Source: Gammaproteobacteria bacterium (GTDB taxonomy: Bacteria; Pseudomonadota; Gammaproteobacteria; Ga0077536). From it: 64,000 bases of DNA. The stretch is from positions 1-64,000 of the forward strand of contig JACKNH010000021.1 of assembly GCA_024234975.1 (NCBI GenBank), read 5' to 3'. The notes beneath the pieces are model-generated. The model was given only the letters and a program-made list of their open reading frames with translations, had not been told where the DNA came from and did no database searches. Shown here piece by piece: positions 26,140 to 34,190 of the stretch. A program made the translations under genes and the position numbers. The first letter of the stretch is position 1; each line of letters begins with the position of its first letter.

Positions 26140-26926
26140 TACCGATACGCTCCCTGTTCCGCCGACCGCAAAGAAACCGCTCAAGCGTCGTCTGGTGCAT
26201 TACCTCGGTAAGAAATTTCTGCAGATCATCTGGGCGTTCCAGGCACGCCATTCGAAGGTCAGCACCACACCGTTTCTGCGCAACGATGAGTTCCCGTTCA
26301 TCCATATCCTGGAGGACAACTGGCGGGAGATTCGCGAAGAACTCGAGCAGGTCCTCAAACAGGAACAGGACATTCCGGCGTTCCACCAGATTTCGCCCGA
26401 CCAGGCCCGCATCTCCAAGGGCACCGACTGGAAGACGTTCGCGTTGCTTGTGCTGGGAGTGAAGATCGATCAGAACCGGGCGCAATGTCCGCGTACTTCG
26501 GCGCTGCTCGACAGCATTCCGAACCTGCAGAACGCATGGTTTTCGATTCTCGCCCCGCACTACCACATCCCGCCACACAAAGGGCCGACCAAAGCGCTGG
26601 TGCGCTGTCATCTCGGACTGCGGGTGCCGCAGGCATGGGAGCGCTGCTGGATCCGTGTCGACGATCAGAAGTACAACTGGCGGGAAGGCAAAGTGGTGAT
26701 GTTCGATGACACGTTCGAACACGAAGTTCTGAACGACACCGACGAACAGCGTGTGGTGCTGTTCCTGGATGTTGACCGTCCGACCGACAACATCGGCGCG
26801 CTGTTCAATCGCTGGGTACTGAGGCTCATCAAGTCCAGCCACTACTTCAAGGATCCGTTACGCAACCTCGCGGCGTGGAACCGGCAGCATCCGCCGCAGA
26901 CCATGGACCTCAAGAATCTTCATTGA
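26129..26926 (+). CDS. LpxO-like aspartyl/asparaginyl beta-hydroxylase-family dioxygenase
   Basis: The 265-residue protein has the Fe(II)/2-oxoglutarate-dependent Asp/Asn hydroxylase fold. The metal-ligand region ILAPHYHIPPHKGPTKALVRCHLGL and the distal histidine in MFDDTFEHEVLN are intact, and RVVLFLDVDRP follows as usual. A hydrophobic segment near residues 24-40 may sit it on the membrane. LpxO, the best-known bacterial relative, 2-hydroxylates acyl chains of lipid A. It starts with GTG overlapping the previous gene. Given the sphingolipid genes nearby, hydroxylation of a ceramide acyl chain is an attractive alternative to lipid A. Confidence 0.75.
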   Translation: MNTDTDTLPVPPTAKKPLKRRLVHYLGKKFLQIIWAFQARHSKVSTTPFLRNDEFPFIHILEDNWREIREELEQVLKQEQDIPAFHQISPDQARISKGTDWKTFALLVLGVKIDQNRAQCPRTSALLDSIPNLQNAWFSILAPHYHIPPHKGPTKALVRCHLGLRVPQAWERCWIRVDDQKYNWREGKVVMFDDTFEHEVLNDTDEQRVVLFLDVDRPTDNIGALFNRWVLRLIKSSHYFKDPLRNLAAWNRQHPPQTMDLKNLH

Positions 26927-26953
26927 CGAACGTCGCGCGTTACGCCGGCCGCG

Positions 26954-27478
26954 CTATTTGGGGATGACCTGCACCTTCACCCGGCGGTCACCCGCGGTAC
27001 GAAAAATACGTTTGGACAGCAGGTATTCAATGGCTGAGGCGTCTATCTTGCGGCCGCCTTCATCCAGTGCCGCCGCGCCATCGAGCCGGAGGATATTCTC
27101 GGCACGGGCATACTCAATGTGATCGCTGTGGCCGTCTACGGTGTTCCTGCCACCCGCCAGCACCACTCGAATCCTTGCCGGCGCGCCATCGACCACCACC
27201 ATGTCCGGTTCTTCCAAGGCGCCGCGGAGTTCCGCATGATCGGCGGTCACGGCCCAGCGCGGCGCATTGATCCGTACGCCACCCTCGACCACGATGCCAC
27301 CCCCTTCATCCATTTCCCAGGCCTCGTCCGCCCGCACGGTGACGGTGTCCGTGGTGGACAGGCGCAAGGGCTGTTCGCCAGCCCCGACTACTCCCGGCAG
27401 GCACACGGCAAGGGTCAGCACGGCCAGTGTGAATCCACGCCTGGGTGCCGGAACCGACAATGGTTGATTTAGTGGCAT
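26954..27478 (-). CDS. LptA/OstA-domain periplasmic protein
   Basis: The 174-residue protein has a signal peptide (FTLAVLTLAVCLPGVVGAG) and one OstA/LptA beta-jellyroll domain: VTVRADEAWEMDEGGGIVVE, INAPRWAVTADHAELRG, a central NTVDGHSDHIEYARAENIL and KIDASAIEYLLSKRIFR. LptA links the inner-membrane LptBFGC complex to the outer membrane as a lipid-conducting bridge. It lies head-to-head with lptF/lptG-like genes, but on the other strand. LptA is normally beside lptB, lptC and rpoN, none of which is here, so this may be a paralogue serving another lipid. Confidence 0.75.
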   Translation of the reverse strand: MPLNQPLSVPAPRRGFTLAVLTLAVCLPGVVGAGEQPLRLSTTDTVTVRADEAWEMDEGGGIVVEGGVRINAPRWAVTADHAELRGALEEPDMVVVDGAPARIRVVLAGGRNTVDGHSDHIEYARAENILRLDGAAALDEGGRKIDASAIEYLLSKRIFRTAGDRRVKVQVIPK

Positions 27479-27487
27479 AGGGGCTGG

Positions 27488-27493
27488 ATTATA
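27488..27493 (-). promoter_or_regulatory. Perfect -10 box close to the LptA-like start
   Basis: On the minus strand TATAAT ends about 10 bases before the ATG at 27478. If used, the transcript would begin a few bases before the start codon, giving an almost leaderless mRNA. No matching -35 hexamer is seen, so this may be chance. Confidence 0.3.
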
Positions 27494-27561
27494 GCGCCAT
27501 TCACCCGCCTGCCGGCGCTCCAGGGCCCGGCTCGCGAAACTCTTTCTACGGACACGCTTTT

Positions 27562-28617
27562 TTGATTATCGACCGATACCTGACCCGCCAGATCGCGGTG
27601 AGCTTCGCCGCCGTCAGCAGCATCCTGGTGGTCATTTTCCTGTCCTACAGTCTGACCCGGTTCCTGACCGATGCCGCCAGCGGTGTACTGCGTGCCGAGG
27701 AAGTCGTCACACTGACCATGCTGGAGGTGCTGGTGGCACTTGAGGTACTGCTGCCGATCGCACTTTACTTCGGCCTTATTGTCGGTGTCAGCAATCTGCA
27801 CGTGAATTCCGAAATCATCGCGCTGCAATCCTGCGGCATCAGCGAACAGCGCATGCAGCGTCCGATCATTGTCTTCACCGGTGCGCTGATTCTGTTTGTC
27901 GCTTTCGTTTCCACGGTGGCGCGACCCTGGGCTTACCAGAAGATGTACTCGATGGAAGCCAATGCTGAAGCGTCGTCGGACATCGACCGCATCAAGGGCG
28001 GCGAATTCTATCTTTACGACGACGACCGGCGCGTGGTCTTTGTCAATTCGATCACCGACAACGGGACCGTGCTGCACAACATTTTTGTCCGCACCCGTCG
28101 TGATGACAGCCTGGAAATCATCAGCGCGGGTAGTGGGCGGGTTGAGACCTTTGTCGATGCCTCGCGCCACCGTCTGACACTCAACAATGCGCATATCTAT
28201 AAACAGGTCGAGGACGGCCCGAACTTTGCCGGGACATTCGGCAAATTGAGCTTCTATATCAAGGCCGCCGTGCCAGAAGACATCAGTCACAAGAGCAAAA
28301 GCAAAACGACGCTGGCACTGCTGCAGCCCGCGACACCCGAAGACAGCGCAGAACTGCAATGGCGGCTGTCCACACCGATATCGACGTTATTGCTGTCATT
28401 GCTTGCGCTACACATGAGCCGCAGTAAACCGCGTGAAGGACGGATGACCAAGTTGCCGTTGGCGCTGGGAATCTATGCAGTGTATTTCAACCTGCTCGGG
28501 GTAAGCCGCAACTGGGTTGAACAACAGTTGTTTCCGGTTATCTGGTGGGTACCCGGCCTGCTGGTCGCGGTATTGATCGCATGGTCATGGCTGGAACTCC
28601 GGGCAAGGCGGCGATGA
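27562..28617 (+). CDS. lptF: LptF-like permease (YjgP/YjgQ family)
   Basis: The 351-residue protein has the LptF/LptG layout: helices near residues 10-32, 50-75 and 95-115, a periplasmic beta-jellyroll (about 125-255) and C-terminal helices from about 270. The opening IIDRYLTRQIAVSFAAV and STPISTLLLSLLALHMSRSKPREGR loop are family hallmarks. With LptG and the ATPase LptB, it extracts lipopolysaccharide from the inner membrane. The start is TTG with no strong Shine-Dalgarno site. No pepA neighbour is seen, which is the usual setting in gammaproteobacteria. Whether this is the main or an extra copy cannot be decided here. Confidence 0.85.
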   Translation: MIIDRYLTRQIAVSFAAVSSILVVIFLSYSLTRFLTDAASGVLRAEEVVTLTMLEVLVALEVLLPIALYFGLIVGVSNLHVNSEIIALQSCGISEQRMQRPIIVFTGALILFVAFVSTVARPWAYQKMYSMEANAEASSDIDRIKGGEFYLYDDDRRVVFVNSITDNGTVLHNIFVRTRRDDSLEIISAGSGRVETFVDASRHRLTLNNAHIYKQVEDGPNFAGTFGKLSFYIKAAVPEDISHKSKSKTTLALLQPATPEDSAELQWRLSTPISTLLLSLLALHMSRSKPREGRMTKLPLALGIYAVYFNLLGVSRNWVEQQLFPVIWWVPGLLVAVLIAWSWLELRARRR

Positions 28618-28621
28618 ACCA

Positions 28622-29740
28622 ATGAAGACACTGGATCGTTACGTCACCGGGTATTTCGTCAAAGCGTTACTGCTTGTATCGGTCATGCTGTTGGCGCTGT
28701 TCTCGTTCGTATCGCTGGTCGACGAACTCGATAATGTCGGCCAGGGCAGTTTCACGATGCAGGACGCGATCGCCATTGTGGCGTTGACCATGCCAAAGCG
28801 GATTCTCGACCTGCTGCCGACCATTGCGCTTCTCGGCACTGTCATCGGCCTGGGCAGCATGGCGGGTAACCGGGAAATCGTCATCCTGCGGGCGCTGGGC
28901 TGGTCTCCATGGCGCATCGGGCGCCCCGTTTTGCTGCTGGTTGCATTGCTTGCCGTGCTGGTCCCGGTGACACAGCACCTCATCATTCCACCGTTGGAAC
29001 GGCAGGCCGGAGAATTGCGTGCGCACTCTCTGTCTGATTCGTTCGTCAGCGCCTCCAGCAGTGAATTCTGGACGCGCAGCGGCCAGTTCCTGGTGCGGGT
29101 GGGGGCGGCGACAATGGGTGTCGCACCGGAGGACATCGAGATCTACCAGATCGACGAAACCGGCAACGTCAGCCAGGTCACGCGCGCCGCGCAGGCGGAC
29201 ATTCTCGAGGACAACCGCTGGCTGCTGCACGATGTGCGTATCAGTCAGCTGCGGGAAGATGAAGTCAAGGACAGTGCAATCGAATCCCTCGAATGGGAAA
29301 GCTTTCTGTCCGAAAAGCAGATGTCGGCGTTTCTCGTGCCAGCACAGACACTGTCGCTGATCGACCTGTCCCGCTACATCAAGCGCCTGACCACCAGTGG
29401 ACTTTCCACCTTGCGATTCCGCCTGATTTTCTGGCAGCAGGCGGCGATCCCGCTGTCGCTGATCGCCATGACCATTGTCGGTCTGCCCTTCGTGATGGGC
29501 TCAACGCGCTCGTTCTCGGCGGGATCGCGTATTGCGGTCGGTGCGACGATCGGCATCGTGTTTTACCTGCTGCAACAGGTGGCCGGACATGTCACGCTGA
29601 TTGCGGAATTGAACCCTGTGCTGACGTCGTTGTTGCCCAGTTTCATTCTGTTGATCATCGGCCTGACTTCGATGCGGAAGGTTGCGCCGCCCAACCCGCT
29701 CCGCGGCGCCGTCACCACGCAAACTGCTCCGTCGTCCTGA
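28622..29740 (+). CDS. lptG: LptG-like permease (YjgP/YjgQ family)
   Basis: The 372-residue partner of the preceding gene starts four bases after its stop. It shows KTLDRYVTGYFVKALLLVSVMLL, the cytoplasmic loop GLGSMAGNREIVILRALGWSP, which contacts the ATPase, a periplasmic jellyroll and the C-terminal QQAAIPLSLIAMTIVGLPFVMG. The last 29 bases overlap the convergent metallophosphoesterase gene. Function as half of a lipid-extracting ABC transporter is well supported by family; the cargo could be LPS or, given the neighbours, a sphingolipid. Confidence 0.85.
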   Translation: MKTLDRYVTGYFVKALLLVSVMLLALFSFVSLVDELDNVGQGSFTMQDAIAIVALTMPKRILDLLPTIALLGTVIGLGSMAGNREIVILRALGWSPWRIGRPVLLLVALLAVLVPVTQHLIIPPLERQAGELRAHSLSDSFVSASSSEFWTRSGQFLVRVGAATMGVAPEDIEIYQIDETGNVSQVTRAAQADILEDNRWLLHDVRISQLREDEVKDSAIESLEWESFLSEKQMSAFLVPAQTLSLIDLSRYIKRLTTSGLSTLRFRLIFWQQAAIPLSLIAMTIVGLPFVMGSTRSFSAGSRIAVGATIGIVFYLLQQVAGHVTLIAELNPVLTSLLPSFILLIIGLTSMRKVAPPNPLRGAVTTQTAPSS

Positions 29741-30599
29741 AGGTCGTTCCTTCGAAAGTCTTGAGCGTCATGCTGATCTGCGGTCGACCGGCGCCGGCAT
29801 CGATATCGAACAACCTGTAGGACGCAAACTCCGGCCCTCTGACACTGGATGCGGATGCCGTGCCGAAGCACCAGCCATGCGGTCCCACCCGGTGTTTGCT
29901 GTCATGATGCAGGTGACCGTGAAGAACCAGATCGACATGGTGCTGTTCCAGTAGCGCACCCAGGCGCTCATCCTCAATGAGACTGCGCCGACGCGACGTC
30001 ATACCCCGGAATGGCGGATGATGGAGCGCCACGCATCGCACACGCTCCCGCTTGTCCCGGTTCGATTCTGCAAGCAGCGTGGTCAGGCTTGCGAATTGCT
30101 CATCGCCAAGCCGACCCATGGCGGAGCCCGGTGCTGTTGCGCAAGCGCTGGTCAGCCCGATGACATCGACCAGCGGCAACCGCCACAGTCGGGGGTACGC
30201 CGAGCAATCTTCCGCCGGCTTCAGGTAGGCGTCCCACGCTTGATTGAAACACGGCAGCGCTTCGGATGTGTAGGCATCGTGATTGCCGGGAACCAGAATG
30301 ATCGGTGCGACGGTAGCCAGTTCGTCCAGCCATCCTCGCGCAACGGCAATCTCCTGCGGCAGACCAATGTGCACGAGGTCGCCGGTCAGTACGATCGCAT
30401 CAACATTCTCACGCGCGATGGCTTCCGTCACGCTATCCAGCATATGACGTTGATGTATCGCACGGCGCTTGCGTCGCCACGATAGAAATCCCAGCAGTTG
30501 CTTCAGTCCCAGCTGCCGCCACGATACCCCGTCGAGCGAAGTCAGGTGAGGGTCAGTCAGGTGGACCAGCCGCTGTCGTGCATGAGGTTCTTGTGTCAT
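29712..30599 (-). CDS. Calcineurin-like metallophosphoesterase
   Basis: All five metal-binding blocks of the family are present in the 295-residue protein: HLTDPHL, VLTGDLVHIG, LVPGNHDAY, ALHHPPFRGM and LHGHLHHDS. No signal peptide is seen, so it works in the cytosol or at the inner membrane face. Relatives act on lipid intermediates (LpxH, phosphatidylglycerophosphate), cyclic nucleotides or diadenosine nucleotides. It lies tail-to-tail with lptG and divergent from the TAM41-like gene. A lipid phosphate substrate is plausible from context but unproven. Confidence 0.85.
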   Translation of the reverse strand: MTQEPHARQRLVHLTDPHLTSLDGVSWRQLGLKQLLGFLSWRRKRRAIHQRHMLDSVTEAIARENVDAIVLTGDLVHIGLPQEIAVARGWLDELATVAPIILVPGNHDAYTSEALPCFNQAWDAYLKPAEDCSAYPRLWRLPLVDVIGLTSACATAPGSAMGRLGDEQFASLTTLLAESNRDKRERVRCVALHHPPFRGMTSRRRSLIEDERLGALLEQHHVDLVLHGHLHHDSKHRVGPHGWCFGTASASSVRGPEFASYRLFDIDAGAGRPQISMTLKTFEGTTFRTTEQFAW

Positions 30600-30821
30600 T
30601 GATACTTTGTAATTTCAGCTGCGGGCGCGGAACCCGATCGGCCATACCGGTCAAGGTGACATGACAGCACGCCTGGCGCAGCGTCGGCAAGTCACCGTCC
30701 GACAGTTATAATTCCGTCTCTTCGCCCGCGAACCTGCCATGATGAAACCACTACATGACTGCGCCATGGATTACGGCGCCCGACGACCGGAGCGCGGCGG
30801 GCCGCAGATTGGACCTCATCC

Positions 30822-31769
30822 ATGATGGCGTTGCCGCGATTGACGGAACTGCTTGCGGCCCAGGCCCATAACGACATTGCCGCCGACGATGCTGATGTGC
30901 AGACCCTGCTGTCACTGATCATTGACCGGCATGGCAATGCCGTCCGCGCGGTGCTGCTCTACGGCTCCTACCTGCGTGGCACCCGTGGCACGTTGCTGGA
31001 TTTCTACGTACTGGTGGACGATTACGCTGGCGCGCTGCCGGCGTGGTGGCAGCGTCTGGGTAATCGACTGCTGCCGCCCAACGTTTACTACCTGCAACAG
31101 CGGCACGCGGACGGACGTGCGATCAACGCCAAATACGCCGTTGTCAGTGTCCCGCATTTCGAGCACTTGCTCGCCAACGATTTCCACTCGTACTTCTGGG
31201 CCAGGTTCACCCAGCCCTGTGCGTTGATCTGGACGGCAGATTCAACCCTTCAGGGTCGTGTTGCACACGCCAGAGCATCAGCCGTCGCCAGTTTTGCCCG
31301 CCGCGTATTGCCGTTGTTCGAAGGCTCCGCACCGTTCAGTGCCGCTGAACTGTGGCGTCGGGGATTGAATCTCACCTACGGCTGCGAGCTGCGCAGCGAA
31401 GGCGCGGGCAAGGGTACTACGCTGGTCGACGCGGAGCCCGAATACTGGCAGCAGTTGACCAGCGCGCTGGCCCAGGACACCCAGTGGTTGAGCGCAGCGG
31501 CGGATGGTCGTTGGTTCGCAACGCTGGAAACCAGCAGTGAGGCGACGCTTTGGGGCTGGCGCGTGCGGCGCTGGCAAGGCAAGCTGCTTTCAGTCCTGCG
31601 CCTTATCAAAGGGGCGCTCACGTTCAATGACCCACTGGACTACGTGCTGTGGAAGATCGAACGGCACAGCGGTGTACATGTCGAACCCACGCCCCTCCAG
31701 CGCCGTTGGCCGTTGCTGTTCGCGTGGCCGTTGTTGTGGCGGGTCTATCGCCGTGGCGGCTTCCGCTGA
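30822..31769 (+). CDS. TAM41-like nucleotidyltransferase (CDP-lipid synthase candidate)
   Basis: The 315-residue protein resembles TAM41/Mmp37, the mitochondrial CDP-diacylglycerol synthase. Matching elements are the nucleotidyltransferase loop LYGSYLRGTRGT, the carboxylate strand LLDFYVLVDD (TAM41: IDFxFxVxDP), a following W...NRLLPPNVYYLQ region (TAM41: WHxxNLxxNxxHYS), and AKYAVVSVPHFEHLL with WARFTQPC (TAM41: KYGVIS...L..GRLQKP). A basic, hydrophobic C-terminus could bind membrane. It is convergent with the serine-palmitoyltransferase-like gene, 30 bases away. TAM41 activates phosphatidic acid with CTP; here the acceptor might be a sphingoid or ceramide phosphate. The family call is by eye. 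Confidence 0.6.
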   Translation: MMALPRLTELLAAQAHNDIAADDADVQTLLSLIIDRHGNAVRAVLLYGSYLRGTRGTLLDFYVLVDDYAGALPAWWQRLGNRLLPPNVYYLQQRHADGRAINAKYAVVSVPHFEHLLANDFHSYFWARFTQPCALIWTADSTLQGRVAHARASAVASFARRVLPLFEGSAPFSAAELWRRGLNLTYGCELRSEGAGKGTTLVDAEPEYWQQLTSALAQDTQWLSAAADGRWFATLETSSEATLWGWRVRRWQGKLLSVLRLIKGALTFNDPLDYVLWKIERHSGVHVEPTPLQRRWPLLFAWPLLWRVYRRGGFR

Positions 31770-31799
31770 AGCCCGTTCCTGGGCCGAGGGGCTGCCCGA

Positions 31800-32975
31800 T
31801 TATCCGGCTGCGCCGCGAAATGCCGCCAGAATACGTTCCACCTGTTCGGTGGTATGCGCGGCGGTGATGCTGCAGCGGACGAGGCTGCTGCCATCCGGGG
31901 TGGCGGGCGGTTGCATCAGGTTGGTGTAGATGCCGGATTTCAACAATTTCTGCCAGAACCCCAGAGCCTTCGCACGCTCGACGAAGCGGACCGCGACCAC
32001 CGGGCTGATGTCCGGACCCAGTTCATAACCCATTTCCTTCAGCCCGTTGTACAGGCGGGTCGCGTTATCCCACAGTTGTGTGCGCAGTTCCGGCCGTTTG
32101 CGGATCTGTTGCAGCGCCATGCGCGTGGTGGCAATGACAGAAGGACACGGCGAAGCGGTAAATATGTACGGCCGACTTGCGTAGCGGAACAAGGGCAATT
32201 CCGCATGGCGGCTGACGCAGAATCCGCCGATGGATCCGAGACTCTTGCTGAAGGTGCCGACCACGAAATCGGCCTGGTCAAGAATGCCGTCTGACTCGAC
32301 CACGCCGCGGCCGTTGTCTCCGAATACGCCAAGCGAGTGGGCTTCGTCAACAAACAGACACGCGCCGTACTTGTCCTTGATGCGGGCGATTTCCGCCAAC
32401 GGGGCCTTGTCGCCGAAAACGCTGTACAGACCTTCAACCACCACCAGCGTACGCCGCGCATGGTCGCCAAGGCGACGCAGGCGGCTTTCCAGGCTTTCGG
32501 TGTCGTTATGCTTGAACCGGTAGATAGCAGCGCCGGTCATCTTGCAGCCGTCGTAAAGGCTGGCATGCGCGTCGGCATCCAGCAGCACTGCATCATCAGG
32601 GCCCGCCAGGGCGACGAGTGCGCCGAGGTTTGCAGCATAGCCGGTGGAAAAGACCATGCCGTAGGGATAGCCGTAAAACTCGGCCAGCTCCTGCTCGAGC
32701 ATCTTGTGATCGGAATAGGTACCGTTGGCCATGCGGGAGCCTGTCGTTCCGGTACCTTCTTCCTGCAGCGCGCGCTGCCCGGCCGCAATGCATTCCGGAT
32801 CGAATGTCAGGCCCAGATAGTTGTTGGTGCCCACCAACAACGTGTGCCGGCCATCGATCATGGCTTCGGTCGGCGACAGTATTTTTTCGATCGTGATTTC
32901 AGTCGGGGCTGTGCCCTGGCTGGCCAACGCGTCACGGGTCGCGGCGTGCGCCTCGAATTTCTTCAGCAGTTCCAT
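31800..32975 (-). CDS. spt: Serine palmitoyltransferase-like alpha-oxoamine synthase
   Basis: The 391-residue PLP enzyme condenses an acyl thioester with an amino acid. It shows NNYLGLTFDPECIAAGQRAL, GTGTTGSRMANGT, FVDEAHSLGVFGDNGRGV and the PLP lysine in VGTFSKSLGSIGG (about residue 244), with the cofactor-stacking histidine in DADAHASLYDG. Relatives make 8-amino-7-oxononanoate, 2-amino-3-oxobutyrate or 3-ketosphinganine. The adjoining ACP, epimerase and acyl-AMP ligase favour serine palmitoyltransferase of bacterial sphingolipid synthesis. It starts eight bases after the ACP stop. A sulfonolipid (cysteate-using) synthase is the main alternative. Confidence 0.8.
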   Translation of the reverse strand: MELLKKFEAHAATRDALASQGTAPTEITIEKILSPTEAMIDGRHTLLVGTNNYLGLTFDPECIAAGQRALQEEGTGTTGSRMANGTYSDHKMLEQELAEFYGYPYGMVFSTGYAANLGALVALAGPDDAVLLDADAHASLYDGCKMTGAAIYRFKHNDTESLESRLRRLGDHARRTLVVVEGLYSVFGDKAPLAEIARIKDKYGACLFVDEAHSLGVFGDNGRGVVESDGILDQADFVVGTFSKSLGSIGGFCVSRHAELPLFRYASRPYIFTASPCPSVIATTRMALQQIRKRPELRTQLWDNATRLYNGLKEMGYELGPDISPVVAVRFVERAKALGFWQKLLKSGIYTNLMQPPATPDGSSLVRCSITAAHTTEQVERILAAFRGAAG

Positions 32976-32983
32976 AGTTGCGA

Positions 32984-33232
32984 TTACCGGTTTTGCAGAC
33001 GGGCCACAACCTGTGCCATATCGAGCACGGTGTGCACATCGGACAGACTTTCAATATCGATATTGAGATCGTAATGGTCCTCAACATCGACGACGAATTC
33101 GAGAATGCTGACAGACTCCAGTCCCAGGTCGGCGACGAGGTTGGTTGATGCCTTGATCGTGCTGCCGGGCTTTGCATATTTGCCCAGCAATCCGCTCAGA
33201 ACCCCGGTAATGGTCTCAATGGTGTCACTCAA
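32984..33232 (-). CDS. Acyl carrier protein of the sphingolipid operon
   Basis: The 82-residue acidic helical protein carries its phosphopantetheine serine in DLGLESVSILEFVVDVEDHY (about residue 39). The TTG at 33232 is chosen as start, because AGGAG lies nine bases before it and the domain begins at once (SDTIETITGVL); an in-frame start at 33343 would overlap the upstream epimerase gene. The GLES in place of the usual GLDS is common in specialised ACPs. It presumably receives a fatty acid from the neighbouring ligase and gives it to the SPT-like or ceramide-forming enzyme, as proposed for the Caulobacter cluster. Confidence 0.88.
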   Translation of the reverse strand: MSDTIETITGVLSGLLGKYAKPGSTIKASTNLVADLGLESVSILEFVVDVEDHYDLNIDIESLSDVHTVLDMAQVVARLQNR

Positions 33233-33263
33233 CTTTGTAATCTCCTGCAAAGGCGGATACGCA

Positions 33264-34190
33264 TTACCCGCCAAACAACTCTTGCGCACCCGCAGCCAAT
33301 GGCACGGTGGGCTGCCAACCGGTCGCAATGAAAAACGCGCCATTATCGCAGAGCCATTCCTGCTGCCAAAGCTCCCGGACCTTGCCCGGCGTCAGCATGG
33401 GCGCGTAGCCGAACAACCCGGACAACGTCCGGTTGATCGCGGCAACACCGGCAAGCAGTGCCCGTGGCACCGGGACCTGCACTGTGCTCCGACCGGCCAA
33501 TTCGGCCGTCATCGCCGGCCAGTCGTAGCCCCCCGGGAAACCATCATCCAGCGAATAGGTCTGGCCGGCGCAAACCGCACGGTGGTCCAGCCAGCTGACG
33601 ACCGCGGCCGCCAGATCCTTCACGTTCAGCAACGATATCCGCTGACCGGCCGGGCCGAGCCGCGGTTGAATACCGGCTCGCATCAATTTGAGCAGCGGCA
33701 GCATCTCCTGGTCGCCAGGACCGTAGATCGCCGGTGGGCGAAAAACCGTCCATTGCAAGCCAGGCACGTCCTGCAAGGCTTGTTCGCCCGCGCGCTTGCT
33801 CGCAGCATAGTCCGACACCTCGGGACGACTTGCCGCCAGTGATGACATCAGCAGCAGTGGAACGCCGTGTGCGGCGCAGGCGGCGGCCACATTTGCCACG
33901 CCGCGTACATTGGCTGACGCAAAGTCGCCGGGACTACGACCCCGCACACTGCCCGCGCAATAAATCGCGGCCGTGACGCCCTCCATGGCAGCGGCAATAC
34001 GCGTCTGCTCATGCAATTCCGCCTGGAAGCATTCGGTATCGGCAGCCAGGCGGGAGACGTTCGGAGATCCGGCACGCACAAGCGCCCGCACCGCGTAACC
34101 GCGGGCGAGCAGGGATGTCTGCAAATGGGAACCGACGAAACCGGTGGCGCCGGTCAGCGCTATGCGCGCGACGCCACCATCATCAGCCAT
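33264..34190 (-). CDS. NAD-dependent epimerase/dehydratase-family protein, CerR-like
   Basis: The 308-residue extended short-chain dehydrogenase has the NAD(P) motif GATGFVGSHL (about residue 14), a catalytic serine region LLMSSLAASRPEVSDYAASK with YxxxK, and RPPAIYGPGDQEMLPLLKLM. In Caulobacter a protein of this family (CerR) in the same operon setting reduces the 3-keto group of the ceramide intermediate. The overlap with the upstream ligase (8 bases) and 31-base gap to the ACP gene support one operon. Assignment to CerR is by context; the fold is certain. Confidence 0.78.
   Translation of the reverse strand: MADDGGVARIALTGATGFVGSHLQTSLLARGYAVRALVRAGSPNVSRLAADTECFQAELHEQTRIAAAMEGVTAAIYCAGSVRGRSPGDFASANVRGVANVAAACAAHGVPLLLMSSLAASRPEVSDYAASKRAGEQALQDVPGLQWTVFRPPAIYGPGDQEMLPLLKLMRAGIQPRLGPAGQRISLLNVKDLAAAVVSWLDHRAVCAGQTYSLDDGFPGGYDWPAMTAELAGRSTVQVPVPRALLAGVAAINRTLSGLFGYAPMLTPGKVRELWQQEWLCDNGAFFIATGWQPTVPLAAGAQELFGG

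Noticed and set aside
31800..32975. Calling the SPT-like gene bioF or kbl
   Set aside because: No biotin or threonine-degradation genes adjoin it; the dedicated ACP, acyl-AMP ligase and epimerase in one operon fit sphingolipid synthesis better. Sequence alone would not settle it.
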